Positions 15,161 through 24,322 of a DNA stretch of 64,000 nt are shown piece after piece (within the stretch, counting starts at the first letter, position 1; each line of letters begins with the position of its first letter). The stretch is from assembly GCA_963664465.2 (NCBI GenBank), contig CAXXSU010000015.1:248001-312000 (forward strand), read 5' to 3'. Made by a program: the position numbers and the translations under genes. This stretch comes from CAVOAK01 sp963664465. Lineage in GTDB: Bacteria > Pseudomonadota > Alphaproteobacteria > UBA8366 > CAVOAK01. The notes beneath the pieces were generated by a model. That model did not search any database and was not told the origin of the DNA. It saw only the letters and a list, made by a program, of their open reading frames with translations.

Positions 15161-17023
15161 ATGCTCCAAGCACTGCGACAATCGGCGGGATCGCTTCCTG
15201 CCAAGATCTTTTTCGGCGGGCTCGTAGCGAGTTTTGCCGTTTGGGGGGTTCAAGATGTCTTCAACACCGGAGGCCGTGTCGAAACGATCGCGGAGATCGG
15301 CGATACCCAGATCACCTCGCAGGAATTTGTCTACGATTTTCGCCGACAACTGAACCTACTGCGCCAGCTTAACATCGACGCCCAGCAGGCGCAGAACCTG
15401 GGCCTGCATTTGCGGCTGCTCGATACGCTGATTGCGCAGCGGTTATACGATTTGCACGCCCAGGAGTTAGGCGTATGGGTCACTGACCGAGCGCTGCGCG
15501 AGGAAATCCGTTCACAAGCAGCGTTTCGCGATGAATTTGGGCAATTCGATCGCGGACGGTTCCAAACTGCGCTGTTGCGCGACGGACGGTCGGAGGGTGT
15601 ATTTGTCGAGGAACTGCGGCGTGAAATTCGACGCAAACAGGTAATTGACAGTCTCGTACCCGGCATCCCACCGCCGCAGACCTTAGCGAACAGACTCAAC
15701 CGGTGGCGCGGTGAACGGCGTGTGGCGAAGCTGGTGACTATCGAAGTTGCGCCAGCGACCATCGAATTGCCAAGCGACGGCGAACTCGACGCCTATCACA
15801 AGTCAAATTCTGAAAGATTTGCAGCGCCGGAAACGCGCACCGTAAGTTATGTCCATTTGGCGCCGAAGGATTTTGCAGACGAGATCAACGTCAGCGAACA
15901 ACAGTTGCGCGACGAGTACGAATCGCGTGCCGTCGATCTGGCAAGCCCCGAACAACGCAACGTGCTGCAGTTACCGCTCGACGACGAGGACGCTGCCGTG
16001 GCGGCTTCAGAACGTATCGCTAGCGGCGAAAACTTCGCCGCCGTTGCCGCGGAACTTGCCAACGGCGCCGATCTATCGATCGGCACAGTCACGAAAAACG
16101 AGTTGCCAGAAGAATTTGCCGATACTGCATTTGACCTCGCAGTGGGCGAAACCTCAGCGCCTGTCGAAAGTGCGTTTGGCTGGCACTTGGTTCATGTCTC
16201 GGAGATCGTTCCGGAATCGATGCCGTCCTTCGAACAGCTTCGTGATGAATTGAAAAAGGCGATCGCTGACGAAGCATCGGTCGATGCGCTGTATGCCATG
16301 GTCAACCGGTTTGAGGACACACTTGGCGGTGGCGCGAGTCTTGAGGAAGCCGCGTCTGGTCTGGGCCTGCGCCTGGGACGCATCGACGAGCTTGATCGCA
16401 ATGGCCGTGACGCCGATGGCAAGACGATTGAGGGACTGCCAGGTGGCACGCGAATCGTCGAGATCGCTTACCGCGTCGAAGTCGGTGAAGAAAGTACGCT
16501 GACCGAGACCGATGACGGGGGCTATTTGATTGTTCGCGTCGATGCCACACGGCCTCCTTCCCTGCGTCCGCTGTCGGCCATCCGGGATCGAGTCGCAAAC
16601 GCCTGGCAGGAGGAAAAGGCTCGGGAAAAGGCACTCGAACTGGCTGAACAGATGGCCCTGCGCCTGAAAGCAGGCGCATCGCTGGATGAGGAGACGATCA
16701 GCAGCACTCGAACGATTGTGACGAGCGAACCATTTACACGTAACGGCACTGGAGCCGGCAGCGTGCTTCCGCTTGCCTTGGTCGGTGACCTTTTTGAGGA
16801 ATCACTGGGTGGTGTCGTTTTGAGCGCTGTCGGCAGCGGTGCAGTTGTGGCTCAACTAACCGAGATTCAGGCCTCCGATTTGGCGGATCAGGCAGCGCAG
16901 GACGAAGCTGCGATCAGGCTTCGCACCGAGTTCTCGGGTGACCTGCTCGAGCAACTGCGCAGCGAATTGCAACAACGCTACGGCGTCACGTTAAATCAGC
17001 GTGCCATTGACGCGCTTTATTAA
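15161..17023 (+). CDS. ppiD: PpiD-like periplasmic peptidyl-prolyl cis-trans isomerase, membrane-anchored (SurA N-terminal and parvulin domains)
   Basis: A 620-aa protein of PpiD/SurA type. It has a single N-terminal anchor (about 15-32), then the SurA_N-like region with ITSQEFVYDFRRQLNLLRQL, a parvulin-like rotamase region near 225-350 (FADTAFDLAVGETSAPVESA, FGWHLVHVSE), and a second degenerate PpiC-like segment. It would be a foldase or holdase helping outer-membrane and secreted proteins leave the Sec translocon. ATG at 15161. The gene precedes trpE by 6 bp, the usual alphaproteobacterial arrangement. The enzymatic activity of PpiD proteins is variable, so chaperone activity is the safer claim. 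Confidence 0.9.
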   Translation: MLQALRQSAGSLPAKIFFGGLVASFAVWGVQDVFNTGGRVETIAEIGDTQITSQEFVYDFRRQLNLLRQLNIDAQQAQNLGLHLRLLDTLIAQRLYDLHAQELGVWVTDRALREEIRSQAAFRDEFGQFDRGRFQTALLRDGRSEGVFVEELRREIRRKQVIDSLVPGIPPPQTLANRLNRWRGERRVAKLVTIEVAPATIELPSDGELDAYHKSNSERFAAPETRTVSYVHLAPKDFADEINVSEQQLRDEYESRAVDLASPEQRNVLQLPLDDEDAAVAASERIASGENFAAVAAELANGADLSIGTVTKNELPEEFADTAFDLAVGETSAPVESAFGWHLVHVSEIVPESMPSFEQLRDELKKAIADEASVDALYAMVNRFEDTLGGGASLEEAASGLGLRLGRIDELDRNGRDADGKTIEGLPGGTRIVEIAYRVEVGEESTLTETDDGGYLIVRVDATRPPSLRPLSAIRDRVANAWQEEKAREKALELAEQMALRLKAGASLDEETISSTRTIVTSEPFTRNGTGAGSVLPLALVGDLFEESLGGVVLSAVGSGAVVAQLTEIQASDLADQAAQDEAAIRLRTEFSGDLLEQLRSELQQRYGVTLNQRAIDALY

Positions 17024-17029
17024 AGCGCC

Positions 17030-18538
17030 ATGCAGTCAAACCCGGCATTCGGCGATTTTTCAGCCCGCTACGAGGCAGGTGAGCCTCAGGTCATTTGGAC
17101 AACGCTCATCGCCGATTTGGAGACGCCGGTTTCGGCTCTGCTTAAGCTCGCGGACGGCAGACCGAACAGTTTTCTGTTCGAATCGGTGGAAGGCGGCAAG
17201 ATCCGGGGTCGTTATTCGTTTATCGGCATGAATCCTGACCTCATCTGGCGGTGCCGTGGATGCAACGCTGAGATCAACCGGCAAGCTCTAGGGCGCCAGG
17301 ACGCGTATGAGCCCTGTGCTGACGGGGTGTTGGAGTCGTTGCGGGCGCTGCATGCCGAATCCGCAATAGAGTTACCGCAACAACTTCCGCCGATGGCCGC
17401 GGGTCTCATTGGCTATATGAGCTACGATACTGTGCGGTTGATGGAGCACCTTCCGGATGCCAATCCCGACGTGCTCGATGTGCCGGACGGCATATTTTTG
17501 CGGCCGACCGTCATTGCCGTATTCGACAGCATCGAGGATGTCGTAACGATCGTGACGCCGGTTCGGCCTCAACCGCAGATTGGTGTTGATGAAGCGTATC
17601 GTATGGGATGCGAACGGCTCGCCAGCGTACTTGCCGATTTTTCACGCCCGGTCGCACATGGGGGCAACGAGCCGACGGCGCCGCAGGAAGCACCCGTCCC
17701 GGTGTCCAATATGTCGCGCGAGACGTTCTGCGAAATGGTGGAGCGCGCTAAAGAATACATTCTCGCCGGCGATATTTTTCAGGTAGTCCTAAGTCAGCGG
17801 TTTGAAATTCCCTTCGGGCTGCCGCCGTTTTCGCTTTATCGGGCGCTGCGGAGGCTCAATCCCTCGCCGTTCCTCGTCTATCTCAATTTTGGTGTTTTTT
17901 CAATTGTCGGATCGAGCCCTGAAATCCTGGTTCGATTGCGCGAGGGCAAGGTAACTGTGCGGCCGATTGCCGGTACCCGGCCACGCGGTGCAAATGCGGC
18001 CGAGGACCGGAGGTTGGCCGAGGATCTGTTGTCCGATCCCAAGGAGCTCGCCGAGCATCTCATGCTGCTCGATCTCGGACGCAACGATGTCGGCCGGGTG
18101 GCAAATATCGGCAGCGTCGAGGTAACCGAGAAGATGAAGGTCGAGCTCTATTCCCACGTCATGCACATTGTCTCAAACGTGGAGGGAGAAATCGCGTCGC
18201 CGCATGACGCCTTGACGGCCTTGATTGCGGGCTTTCCGGCCGGAACAGTGTCGGGCGCGCCGAAGGTTCGCGCCATGGAGATCATCGACGAACTGGAACC
18301 GGAAAAGCGCGGCGTGTATGCCGGCTGCATTGGTTATCTAGGGGCCGACGGCGATATGGATACTTGTATCGCGCTACGAACCGCGGTCGTGAAGGACGGC
18401 AAGATGTATGTGCAGGCGGGCGGCGGCATCGTTGCGGATAGCGATCCGCAGCGCGAGTTCGAGGAAAGCGAGAATAAAGCGCGCGCATTGGTGCGGGCGG
18501 CGGAAGAAGCGGTTCGCTACGCCTCTAGCCAGAACTGA
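17030..18538 (+). CDS. trpE: Anthranilate synthase component I
   Basis: A 502-aa chorismate-utilising enzyme that makes anthranilate with TrpG, the first step of tryptophan synthesis. The N-terminal regulatory region has the feedback-site-like LLESxxx-type segment (FLFESVEGGKIRGRYSFIG, about 45-63). The C-terminal chorismate-binding domain has VVLSQRFE, SSPEILVRL, IAGTRPRG, DLGRNDVGRV and FPAGTVSGAPKVRAMEII. ATG 17030 is 6 bp behind ppiD, so it is transcribed with it. Unusually, trpG does not follow directly: an opposite-strand gene lies between. Confidence 0.97.
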   Translation: MQSNPAFGDFSARYEAGEPQVIWTTLIADLETPVSALLKLADGRPNSFLFESVEGGKIRGRYSFIGMNPDLIWRCRGCNAEINRQALGRQDAYEPCADGVLESLRALHAESAIELPQQLPPMAAGLIGYMSYDTVRLMEHLPDANPDVLDVPDGIFLRPTVIAVFDSIEDVVTIVTPVRPQPQIGVDEAYRMGCERLASVLADFSRPVAHGGNEPTAPQEAPVPVSNMSRETFCEMVERAKEYILAGDIFQVVLSQRFEIPFGLPPFSLYRALRRLNPSPFLVYLNFGVFSIVGSSPEILVRLREGKVTVRPIAGTRPRGANAAEDRRLAEDLLSDPKELAEHLMLLDLGRNDVGRVANIGSVEVTEKMKVELYSHVMHIVSNVEGEIASPHDALTALIAGFPAGTVSGAPKVRAMEIIDELEPEKRGVYAGCIGYLGADGDMDTCIALRTAVVKDGKMYVQAGGGIVADSDPQREFEESENKARALVRAAEEAVRYASSQN

Positions 18539-18545
18539 CTAGGTT

Positions 18546-19724
18546 CTAATTTTTCGCCAGTCGCCGGCGCACGATCTCACTGATCGGCACCAGCAAAAAC
18601 CCACGTTCCTTAACCTCTTTTTGCCAGGTCTCCAGAACTTCGATCGTCGCGTCGTACGGATGGCCGATACCGATCGCGTGGCCACGCCGCCTTGCGACTT
18701 GCTCTAACTCCTCAAGCTGTCGGCGCACCGCCGCAGGCGTGGGATCGTTGTCAAGAAAGACGTCGCGCGTTGCGTATGGAAGCCCGAGCGAACGCGCTAA
18801 AGGTGTGGAGGCAGACTCCGCCGTCGTTCGGGAATCAAGATAAAGCAGTCCCCTCTTGCGTAACTCGGTCAACACCAACCGCATGCCGGGCTTCCAGGCG
18901 GTGAAGCGGCTGCCCATATGATTGCTGATTCCGACATATCCATCGAAGCGTGACAGCGCCCAACGAAGGCGCCGCATGAGTTCATCGTCGTCAAGCGATG
19001 TGAGTAACGCGTTCGGCCCGGTGTCCGAGCCAACGTCGACGGGTTCCATCGGCACATGCACGATCAGTTCGTGCCCGTTTTGACGCGCCGTTTTGGCCAA
19101 GGCGACAACATCGTTTGCGTAAGTCATAATCGCGATCGTCAGGGGCGCTTCAAGGGCAACGGCCCGCCGCGATCGCTTCAGATCGACACCGACATCGTCG
19201 ATTACGAGCGCGATCGTTGGTCTGTCATCGCCGAACGGTACCGCAACCGCATTTGCCAACCATTGCTGTGGTTTCACCGTTGCCGCGGTCTTCAACGGCC
19301 CCGCAACTGGCTCGCTGACAACCTCGGAAGGACTGCTCTGAGGACGCTCCTCGACAGGTGCTGGTGACTTGCTCGGCGGCGACGGCGGCTGCTCGGGTGG
19401 ATTGCGAATGTCGCGAACAGCGACGGTTGGGGCAAGCGCTGGGCGAACGGCGCTGGATCTCACCTGTTGCGTCGTCTCTAAGGTCGCTTTGGCGGCAGGG
19501 TTTTGATCTCCCGGATCGAGCCAATAACCGATAACGATGCCGAGACCGATACCGCATATCATCGCCGGAAGAATAGTTGTAACGAATTTCCCACCGGCCC
19601 ACATCAAAACGGATGACGGCTTACCCGCTGCGCGCTTCGAACCCGAATGTCTGCGGCCTGGGCCACGCTTGCTTCTGCCCGGAGGCCGCGATCGCTTGAT
19701 TGATTTTGTGGCTAGTTTCGACAT
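18546..19724 (-). CDS. Divergent polysaccharide deacetylase family protein (YibQ-like, DUF610)
   Basis: A 392-aa protein with a basic N-terminus, one membrane anchor (about 49-68) and a long Pro/Ser-rich linker to about residue 150. The C-terminal barrel is of the divergent polysaccharide deacetylase family: IALVIDDVGVD (about 172-182), ELIVHVPMEP, VGISNHMGSRFT, LLYLDSRTT and AIGIGHPYDATIEVL. Members are thought to act on cell-wall or surface polysaccharide in the periplasm, but substrates are not established. It is transcribed against the trp genes; its stop is 7 bp from the trpE stop, and its start faces the trpG promoter region. In many relatives a YibQ gene sits near cell-envelope genes, so its place within the trp genes is odd. 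Confidence 0.9.
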   Translation of the reverse strand: MSKLATKSIKRSRPPGRSKRGPGRRHSGSKRAAGKPSSVLMWAGGKFVTTILPAMICGIGLGIVIGYWLDPGDQNPAAKATLETTQQVRSSAVRPALAPTVAVRDIRNPPEQPPSPPSKSPAPVEERPQSSPSEVVSEPVAGPLKTAATVKPQQWLANAVAVPFGDDRPTIALVIDDVGVDLKRSRRAVALEAPLTIAIMTYANDVVALAKTARQNGHELIVHVPMEPVDVGSDTGPNALLTSLDDDELMRRLRWALSRFDGYVGISNHMGSRFTAWKPGMRLVLTELRKRGLLYLDSRTTAESASTPLARSLGLPYATRDVFLDNDPTPAAVRRQLEELEQVARRRGHAIGIGHPYDATIEVLETWQKEVKERGFLLVPISEIVRRRLAKN

Positions 19725-20045
19725 GGAGCTTTGCGTTATGCCGCCAAAGGATCAATCGGCCGCCGGGTCATAGCCCAACTTTGCGGGGTAAATTTGGCGG
19801 CCAACTCCGTATGCTCCAATGACAATCCGTGAAACGCGCAATCGTTCGGTCTCGGTATGATGGTCATGAGATGCATCGGACACTGGGTTACGAGTTTCAT
19901 AAGGCTCGCATATGACGTTGAGTAGCCCGCAGGGTCAAGCAGGTCGGACACTGTCGAGCCGAGCTTTCTTCACTAAATGTTCCCTGCTATAAAGCGCCCA
20001 ATTCGTGCGGCTCGCACTCTGAAGATAGCCTGATAAACAGCTGTT
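19725..20045. promoter_or_regulatory. Divergent intergenic region between the deacetylase gene and trpG
   Basis: 321 bp without a convincing ORF. It must hold promoters for the minus-strand deacetylase and for trpG-trpD-trpC on plus. TGCTATAAA at 19985-19993 is an extended -10-like match about 50 bp before trpG, but no good -35 goes with it. No Trp-codon leader peptide or attenuator hairpin was recognised. Confidence 0.4.
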
Positions 20046-20648
20046 ATGTTTGTACTAATCGATAACTACGATAGCTTCACCTATAACCTTGTGCAGTATT
20101 TGGGGGAGCTCGGCGCCAATATCGAAGTGCGACGGAACGACGTCGTAAGCGTCGATGAGGTGATGGCAATGCAGCCGCAGGCACTGATTATTTCGCCTGG
20201 GCCGGGGATCCCTGCGAATTCGGGCATTTGTATTCAGTTGGTCCGAGCCGCGGCCGAAACTAGATTACCGGTTCTTGGCGTTTGCCTCGGACATCAGTCG
20301 ATCGGCGAGGCATTTGGCGGCCGGGTTATTCGCGCGCCGGTGCCTATGCACGGCAAGGTAAGCCCGATTAAGCATACGGAGCATCTCCTCTTCCGCGATA
20401 TTCCGAGTCCGTTCGAGGCGACGCGGTATCACTCGCTTATTCTGGATCGTGAATCCCTCCCCGATTGTTTCGATATCACCGCGGAAACTGACGATGCGTT
20501 GATCATGGGACTATCGCATCGCGAACTTCCCCTCCACGGTGTGCAATTCCATCCCGAGAGCATCGCCACCGAATGCGGACATACACTGCTGAAAAATTTC
20601 CTTGACTTGGTGAGCAGCGGACCTGAATCGGATCGAGAGGCGGCGTAA
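20046..20648 (+). CDS. trpG: Anthranilate synthase component II (glutamine amidotransferase)
   Basis: A 200-aa class I amidotransferase that supplies ammonia to TrpE. The start LIDNYDSFTYNLVQYL, the PGPGIP oxyanion region, the nucleophile motif GVCLGHQSIGEAFGG (Cys at about 80) and the catalytic His-Glu in VQFHPESIATECGH are all present. It may also serve aminodeoxychorismate synthase (PabA function), as single-copy TrpG often does. The stop overlaps the trpD start by one base (TAATG). Confidence 0.97.
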   Translation: MFVLIDNYDSFTYNLVQYLGELGANIEVRRNDVVSVDEVMAMQPQALIISPGPGIPANSGICIQLVRAAAETRLPVLGVCLGHQSIGEAFGGRVIRAPVPMHGKVSPIKHTEHLLFRDIPSPFEATRYHSLILDRESLPDCFDITAETDDALIMGLSHRELPLHGVQFHPESIATECGHTLLKNFLDLVSSGPESDREAA

Positions 20649-21679
20649 TGGAAGACGGCGTTACAGATCTCAAGCCGATGTTGGCGAAAGTCGCCGACGG
20701 CAACGCGCTGAACGAAAATGAGGCAGAGCAGGCCTTCGACACCATCATGTCGGGGAACGCAACACCGTCGCAAATCGGCGCCTTCCTGATGGCGCTGCGG
20801 TTGCGTGGCGAAAGCGTCGATGAAATCACAGGTGCGGCCCGTGCCATGCGCGCGAAGGCAATCCCGATAGAGGCGCCGGAGGGCGCGATGGACGTCGTCG
20901 GCACCGGTGGTGACGCGATCGGTACCCATAACGTCTCGACGGCCTCGGCTATTGTCGTCGCAGGATGCGGAATTCCGGTCGCAAAACACGGAAATCGCGC
21001 GTTTACCTCGAAATCGGGGGCTGCCGACGTGTTAAGTGCGTTGGGCGTCGATATCGAAGCTGATTTCGAAAAAGTGCGGCAGGCGATCGTGGAAGCAAAT
21101 ATCGGCTTTCTGATGGCGCCCCGGCACCATAGCGCCATGCGCCATGTCGGCCCGACCCGGGTCGAGATGGGGGTTCGCACAATTTTCAATATTCTTGGAC
21201 CGCTTTCAAATCCTGCGTCGGTCAAGCGTCTGCTCGTGGGAACGTTCGATCGCAAATGGGTCGAACCGATGGCGACTGTTCTCGGTAAGCTCGGCGCAGA
21301 GCGTGCCTGGGTCGTACACGGTGCGGATGGAATGGACGAGTTGACGACGACTGGAGCGAGTCACGTCGCGGCACTCGACGGTACGCAGGTCAAGACGTTT
21401 GAAGTTACGCCCGAAGATGCGGGATTGCAGCGCGCCTCCCTCGATGACCTCAAAGGCGGTAGCGCGGACGAGAATGCGGCCGCGATCCGCGCGATGCTGG
21501 CGGGCGCGCCGGGTCCGCTGCGTGATATCGTTACCTTGAACGCGGCTGCAGCGCTCGTCGTCGCCGGAAAGGCCGCCGATTTGCGCGCAGGCGCAAAGCA
21601 GGCTACGGAAGCAATTGACGGCGGCATGGCGCAGGCTGCCTTGGATAAACTTGTGTCCATCGCCGGCATCACGTTATGA
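20648..21679 (+). CDS. trpD: Anthranilate phosphoribosyltransferase
   Basis: A 343-aa enzyme joining anthranilate to PRPP. Motifs are the PRPP-binding VVGTGGDAIGTHNVST (about 82-97), the KHGNRAFTSKSGAADVL region and the anthranilate-site AMRHVGPTRVEMGVRTIFN with LGPLSNPA. ATG 20648 overlaps the trpG stop, and the end overlaps trpC by 4 bases (ATGA), so trpG-trpD-trpC are coupled. Confidence 0.98.
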   Translation: MEDGVTDLKPMLAKVADGNALNENEAEQAFDTIMSGNATPSQIGAFLMALRLRGESVDEITGAARAMRAKAIPIEAPEGAMDVVGTGGDAIGTHNVSTASAIVVAGCGIPVAKHGNRAFTSKSGAADVLSALGVDIEADFEKVRQAIVEANIGFLMAPRHHSAMRHVGPTRVEMGVRTIFNILGPLSNPASVKRLLVGTFDRKWVEPMATVLGKLGAERAWVVHGADGMDELTTTGASHVAALDGTQVKTFEVTPEDAGLQRASLDDLKGGSADENAAAIRAMLAGAPGPLRDIVTLNAAAALVVAGKAADLRAGAKQATEAIDGGMAQAALDKLVSIAGITL

Positions 21680-22485
21680 GCGATATTCTCGAACGTATTT
21701 GCGACGACAAACGCCGCTATATTGCGGCGCGAAAAAACCTTTGCCCGCAGCCGGAAATCGAGCTGCTGGCATCGAAGGCATCCGAACCACGCGGCTTTGC
21801 GGCCGCGCTTGGCGCCGCCGTCACCGCTGGCGCGTATGGACTTATCGCTGAAATCAAGAAGAGTTCGCCAAGCAAGGGTCTAATCCGAGAGGATTTCCAG
21901 CCAACGAACCTCGCCCAGGCCTATCGGGCCGGTGGCGCTACCTGTTTGTCGGTGTTGACCGATGCACCCTACTTTGAAGGCCGCGATGAGGATCTGTCGG
22001 CGGCGCGCAGCGCAACGCCGCTGCCGGTCCTGCGCAAGGATTTTACGCTCGACTCGTACCAGGTTTACGAAGCGCGGGCGCTCGGCGCCGACTGCATTCT
22101 CTTGATTTTGGCGGCGCTGGACGATGCCGAAGCTAAGGACTTTGCCGATCTTGCGCGCGAGTTGCGGATGGACGCTCTGCTTGAAGTTCACAACGAGGCA
22201 GAGCTCGAACGCGGGCTACGGCTCGACTCCCGGCTCGTCGGCATCAACAATCGCAATCTCAAGTCGCTTGAAGTAGATGTGGCGACCACCGAGCGGCTCG
22301 CCCCACTGATCCCACACGATCGCATCGCTATCAGCGAAAGTGGCCTTGCCAACGCCGGCGATCTGGCGCGTATGGCCGCTGCGGACGTACATTGTTTCTT
22401 GATTGGCGAGGCGTTGATGCGCCAACAGGATGTCGAGGCTGCAACCCGTTCGCTGATGAGCGTTCCGGCCTCGGCAACTGCCTGA
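21676..22485 (+). CDS. trpC: Indole-3-glycerol phosphate synthase
   Basis: A 269-aa single-domain TrpC (not fused to TrpF). It cyclises the carboxyphenylamino-deoxyribulose phosphate to indole-glycerol phosphate. Motifs include IAEIKKSSPSKG (about 57-68), LSVLTDAPYFEG, VLRKDFTLDSYQVYEAR (catalytic Lys), LEVHNEAEL, GINNRNLKSLEV and ISESGL. Start ATGA overlaps trpD. Seven bases separate it from the moaC start. Confidence 0.98.
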   Translation: MSDILERICDDKRRYIAARKNLCPQPEIELLASKASEPRGFAAALGAAVTAGAYGLIAEIKKSSPSKGLIREDFQPTNLAQAYRAGGATCLSVLTDAPYFEGRDEDLSAARSATPLPVLRKDFTLDSYQVYEARALGADCILLILAALDDAEAKDFADLARELRMDALLEVHNEAELERGLRLDSRLVGINNRNLKSLEVDVATTERLAPLIPHDRIAISESGLANAGDLARMAAADVHCFLIGEALMRQQDVEAATRSLMSVPASATA

Positions 22486-22492
22486 CGAAACC

Positions 22493-22969
22493 GTGGCCGA
22501 CTTCAGCCATTTCGACGCGAACGGAAATGCCGCCATGGTCGACGTTTCCGACAAAGCCGTGACGCCGCGGGTCGCGACCGCAAAAGGCAGCGTGCATATG
22601 GCTGCCGAAACCCTCAGCATGATTCGCGAAGGGACGGTGAAAAAGGGGGACGTCCTAGCTGTCGCGCGCTTGGCCGGACTCATGGGCGCAAAGCGCACGG
22701 CCGATCTGATTCCGCTGTGTCATCCATTGTCGCTGGACGCGATTGACCTTGTATTCGACATTGATGACAAGGCAAGTGCCGTGCATATCACGGCGACGTG
22801 CAAGGTCGAGGGTCGAACGGGCGTTGAAATGGAAGCCCTCACCGCCGTTTCGGTCGCGGCGCTCACGATCTATGACATGTGCAAAGCGGTGGATCGGGGC
22901 ATGCGCATTTCCGAAATACGTCTGACACATAAAAGTGGGGGAAAATCAGGCGTTTACGAGGCGAGTTGA
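22493..22969 (+). CDS. moaC: Cyclic pyranopterin monophosphate synthase (molybdenum cofactor)
   Basis: A 158-aa protein. MoaC converts the MoaA product into cyclic pyranopterin monophosphate, the first molybdopterin intermediate. Motifs: MVDVSDKAVTPRVATAKG, DLIPLCHPL (about 76-84), VEGRTGVEMEALTAV and ALTIYDMCKAVD. The GTG start at 22493 gives the normal N-terminus MADFSHFD; no ATG fits. The stop overlaps the moeA start (TGATG). Confidence 0.97.
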   Translation: MADFSHFDANGNAAMVDVSDKAVTPRVATAKGSVHMAAETLSMIREGTVKKGDVLAVARLAGLMGAKRTADLIPLCHPLSLDAIDLVFDIDDKASAVHITATCKVEGRTGVEMEALTAVSVAALTIYDMCKAVDRGMRISEIRLTHKSGGKSGVYEAS

Positions 22970-24183
22970 TGATTTCTGTCGAACAAGCGATTGGACATAT
23001 TGTTGCGGCCTTCGAACCGCTCGCGCCGGAACAGGTGAGTCTGGCTGCGGCGCACGGACGTGTGCTTTCCGAAGATGCCATATCTCGTCGCACCCAGCCG
23101 CCGGTCGCGGTTTCGGCGATGGACGGATATGCCGTTATCGCCGCCGATGTCGCCAAGGTCCCGGTGACGCTTGAAATTTCGGGCTATGTGCCGGCGGGCG
23201 ATGCTCACGAAGGGACATTGCAGCCGGGTCAGGCGGCGCGCATCTTCACCGGCGCGCCGGTCCCGGACGGTGCCGACGCAATTGTCATGCAGGAAGACAC
23301 CGACGCCACCGAGGCCCAAGTAACAGTCAACGAAAGCGTCGATGAAGGACGATATGTAAGGCCGGCAGGACTGGATTTCCGGGCCGGCGACGTCGGTCTT
23401 CGGGCTGGCCGGGTCTTGAGCGCCCGCGATATCGGTTTTGCCGCGGCCATGAACCTTCCTTGGCTGATGGTCAGGCGGCGGCCGCGAATCGCTATTCTCG
23501 CGACCGGCAATGAGGTCGTCATGCCGGGCGATGCGGTTGGCGCCAACCAGATCGTCAGTTCAAATAGTCTGGCGCTTGCCGCCACCGTTACGGCCCTCGG
23601 TGGCGAGCCATTGCAGCTCGGCATCGCGCCGGACGATCGCGAGGTGCTCCGCAATATGGTCGCCGGCGCCCGGGGCGCTGATCTTCTCATCACCACTGGC
23701 GGTGTCTCGGTCGGTGAGCATGACCTGGTGCGCAGCGTGCTTGGTGAGGAAGGTCTCGAGCTCGATTTTTGGCAGATCGCCATGCGTCCTGGAAAGCCTC
23801 TGATGTTCGGCAAGATTGGCGACACCCCTGTCATTGGCCTGCCGGGAAATCCGGTTTCGACGCTGGTCTGCGCGATGATCTTCATCAAACCGGCCCTGCA
23901 AACCATGTTGGGAGCCGAGGTGAATGTCAGACCGACTCTGACGGCCCGGCTTGGGCGCGAGGTTCGGGAAAACGACCAACGCCAGGATTACCTGCGCGCG
24001 CAGCTTTCCTACGACGGCGGCGGCGAGCCCATCGCAACGCCCTTCCCGCAACAGGACAGCTCGATGATGGCGCGGCTTGCCGAAGCCGATTGCCTGATCG
24101 TGCGCCCGCCCGCTGCACCGGCGCTTAAGAAGGGTGAATCCGTCGAAATCATGCTGATCGAAGGCGGTCTGGTGCAAATTTAG
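22969..24183 (+). CDS. moeA: Molybdopterin molybdenumtransferase
   Basis: A 404-aa MoeA, which inserts molybdate into adenylylated molybdopterin. Seen are the N-terminal region ISRRTQPPVAVSAMDGYAV, RIFTGAPVPDGADAIVMQED, the MoCF-biosynthesis-fold motifs ILATGNEVVMPG and LITTGGVSVGEHDLV, IAMRPGKPLMFG and GLPGNPVSTLV. The ATG at 22969 overlaps the moaC stop; a TTG three bases upstream is the only other choice. moaC-moeA-lexA is the usual local order. Confidence 0.97.
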   Translation: MISVEQAIGHIVAAFEPLAPEQVSLAAAHGRVLSEDAISRRTQPPVAVSAMDGYAVIAADVAKVPVTLEISGYVPAGDAHEGTLQPGQAARIFTGAPVPDGADAIVMQEDTDATEAQVTVNESVDEGRYVRPAGLDFRAGDVGLRAGRVLSARDIGFAAAMNLPWLMVRRRPRIAILATGNEVVMPGDAVGANQIVSSNSLALAATVTALGGEPLQLGIAPDDREVLRNMVAGARGADLLITTGGVSVGEHDLVRSVLGEEGLELDFWQIAMRPGKPLMFGKIGDTPVIGLPGNPVSTLVCAMIFIKPALQTMLGAEVNVRPTLTARLGREVRENDQRQDYLRAQLSYDGGGEPIATPFPQQDSSMMARLAEADCLIVRPPAAPALKKGESVEIMLIEGGLVQI

Positions 24184-24216
24184 ACAATTATTGCTGTCAG
24201 ACGCCTCGAATTTTGC

Positions 24217-24245
24217 TTGACCCCTTATTAGAACTAAACTAGAAC
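24217..24245 (+). promoter_or_regulatory. lexA promoter
   Basis: TTGACC (24217-24222) and TAGAAC (24240-24245) with a 17-bp spacer, 78 bp upstream of lexA. The -10 lies inside the SOS box, so LexA binding would block polymerase. Confidence 0.6.
24231..24245 (+). promoter_or_regulatory. LexA operator (alphaproteobacterial SOS box)
   Basis: GAAC-TAAACTA-GAAC, an exact match to the direct-repeat GAAC-N7-GAAC operator known for alphaproteobacterial LexA. It overlaps the lexA -10 and predicts autorepression. Confidence 0.85.
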
Positions 24246-24322
24246 ATGTGTTGATGTTGTTGTTTTGTTCTATATGTAGTGGATACTCGTATTCTGAGGA
24301 ACACGATAAGGGGTAGCTGCAG

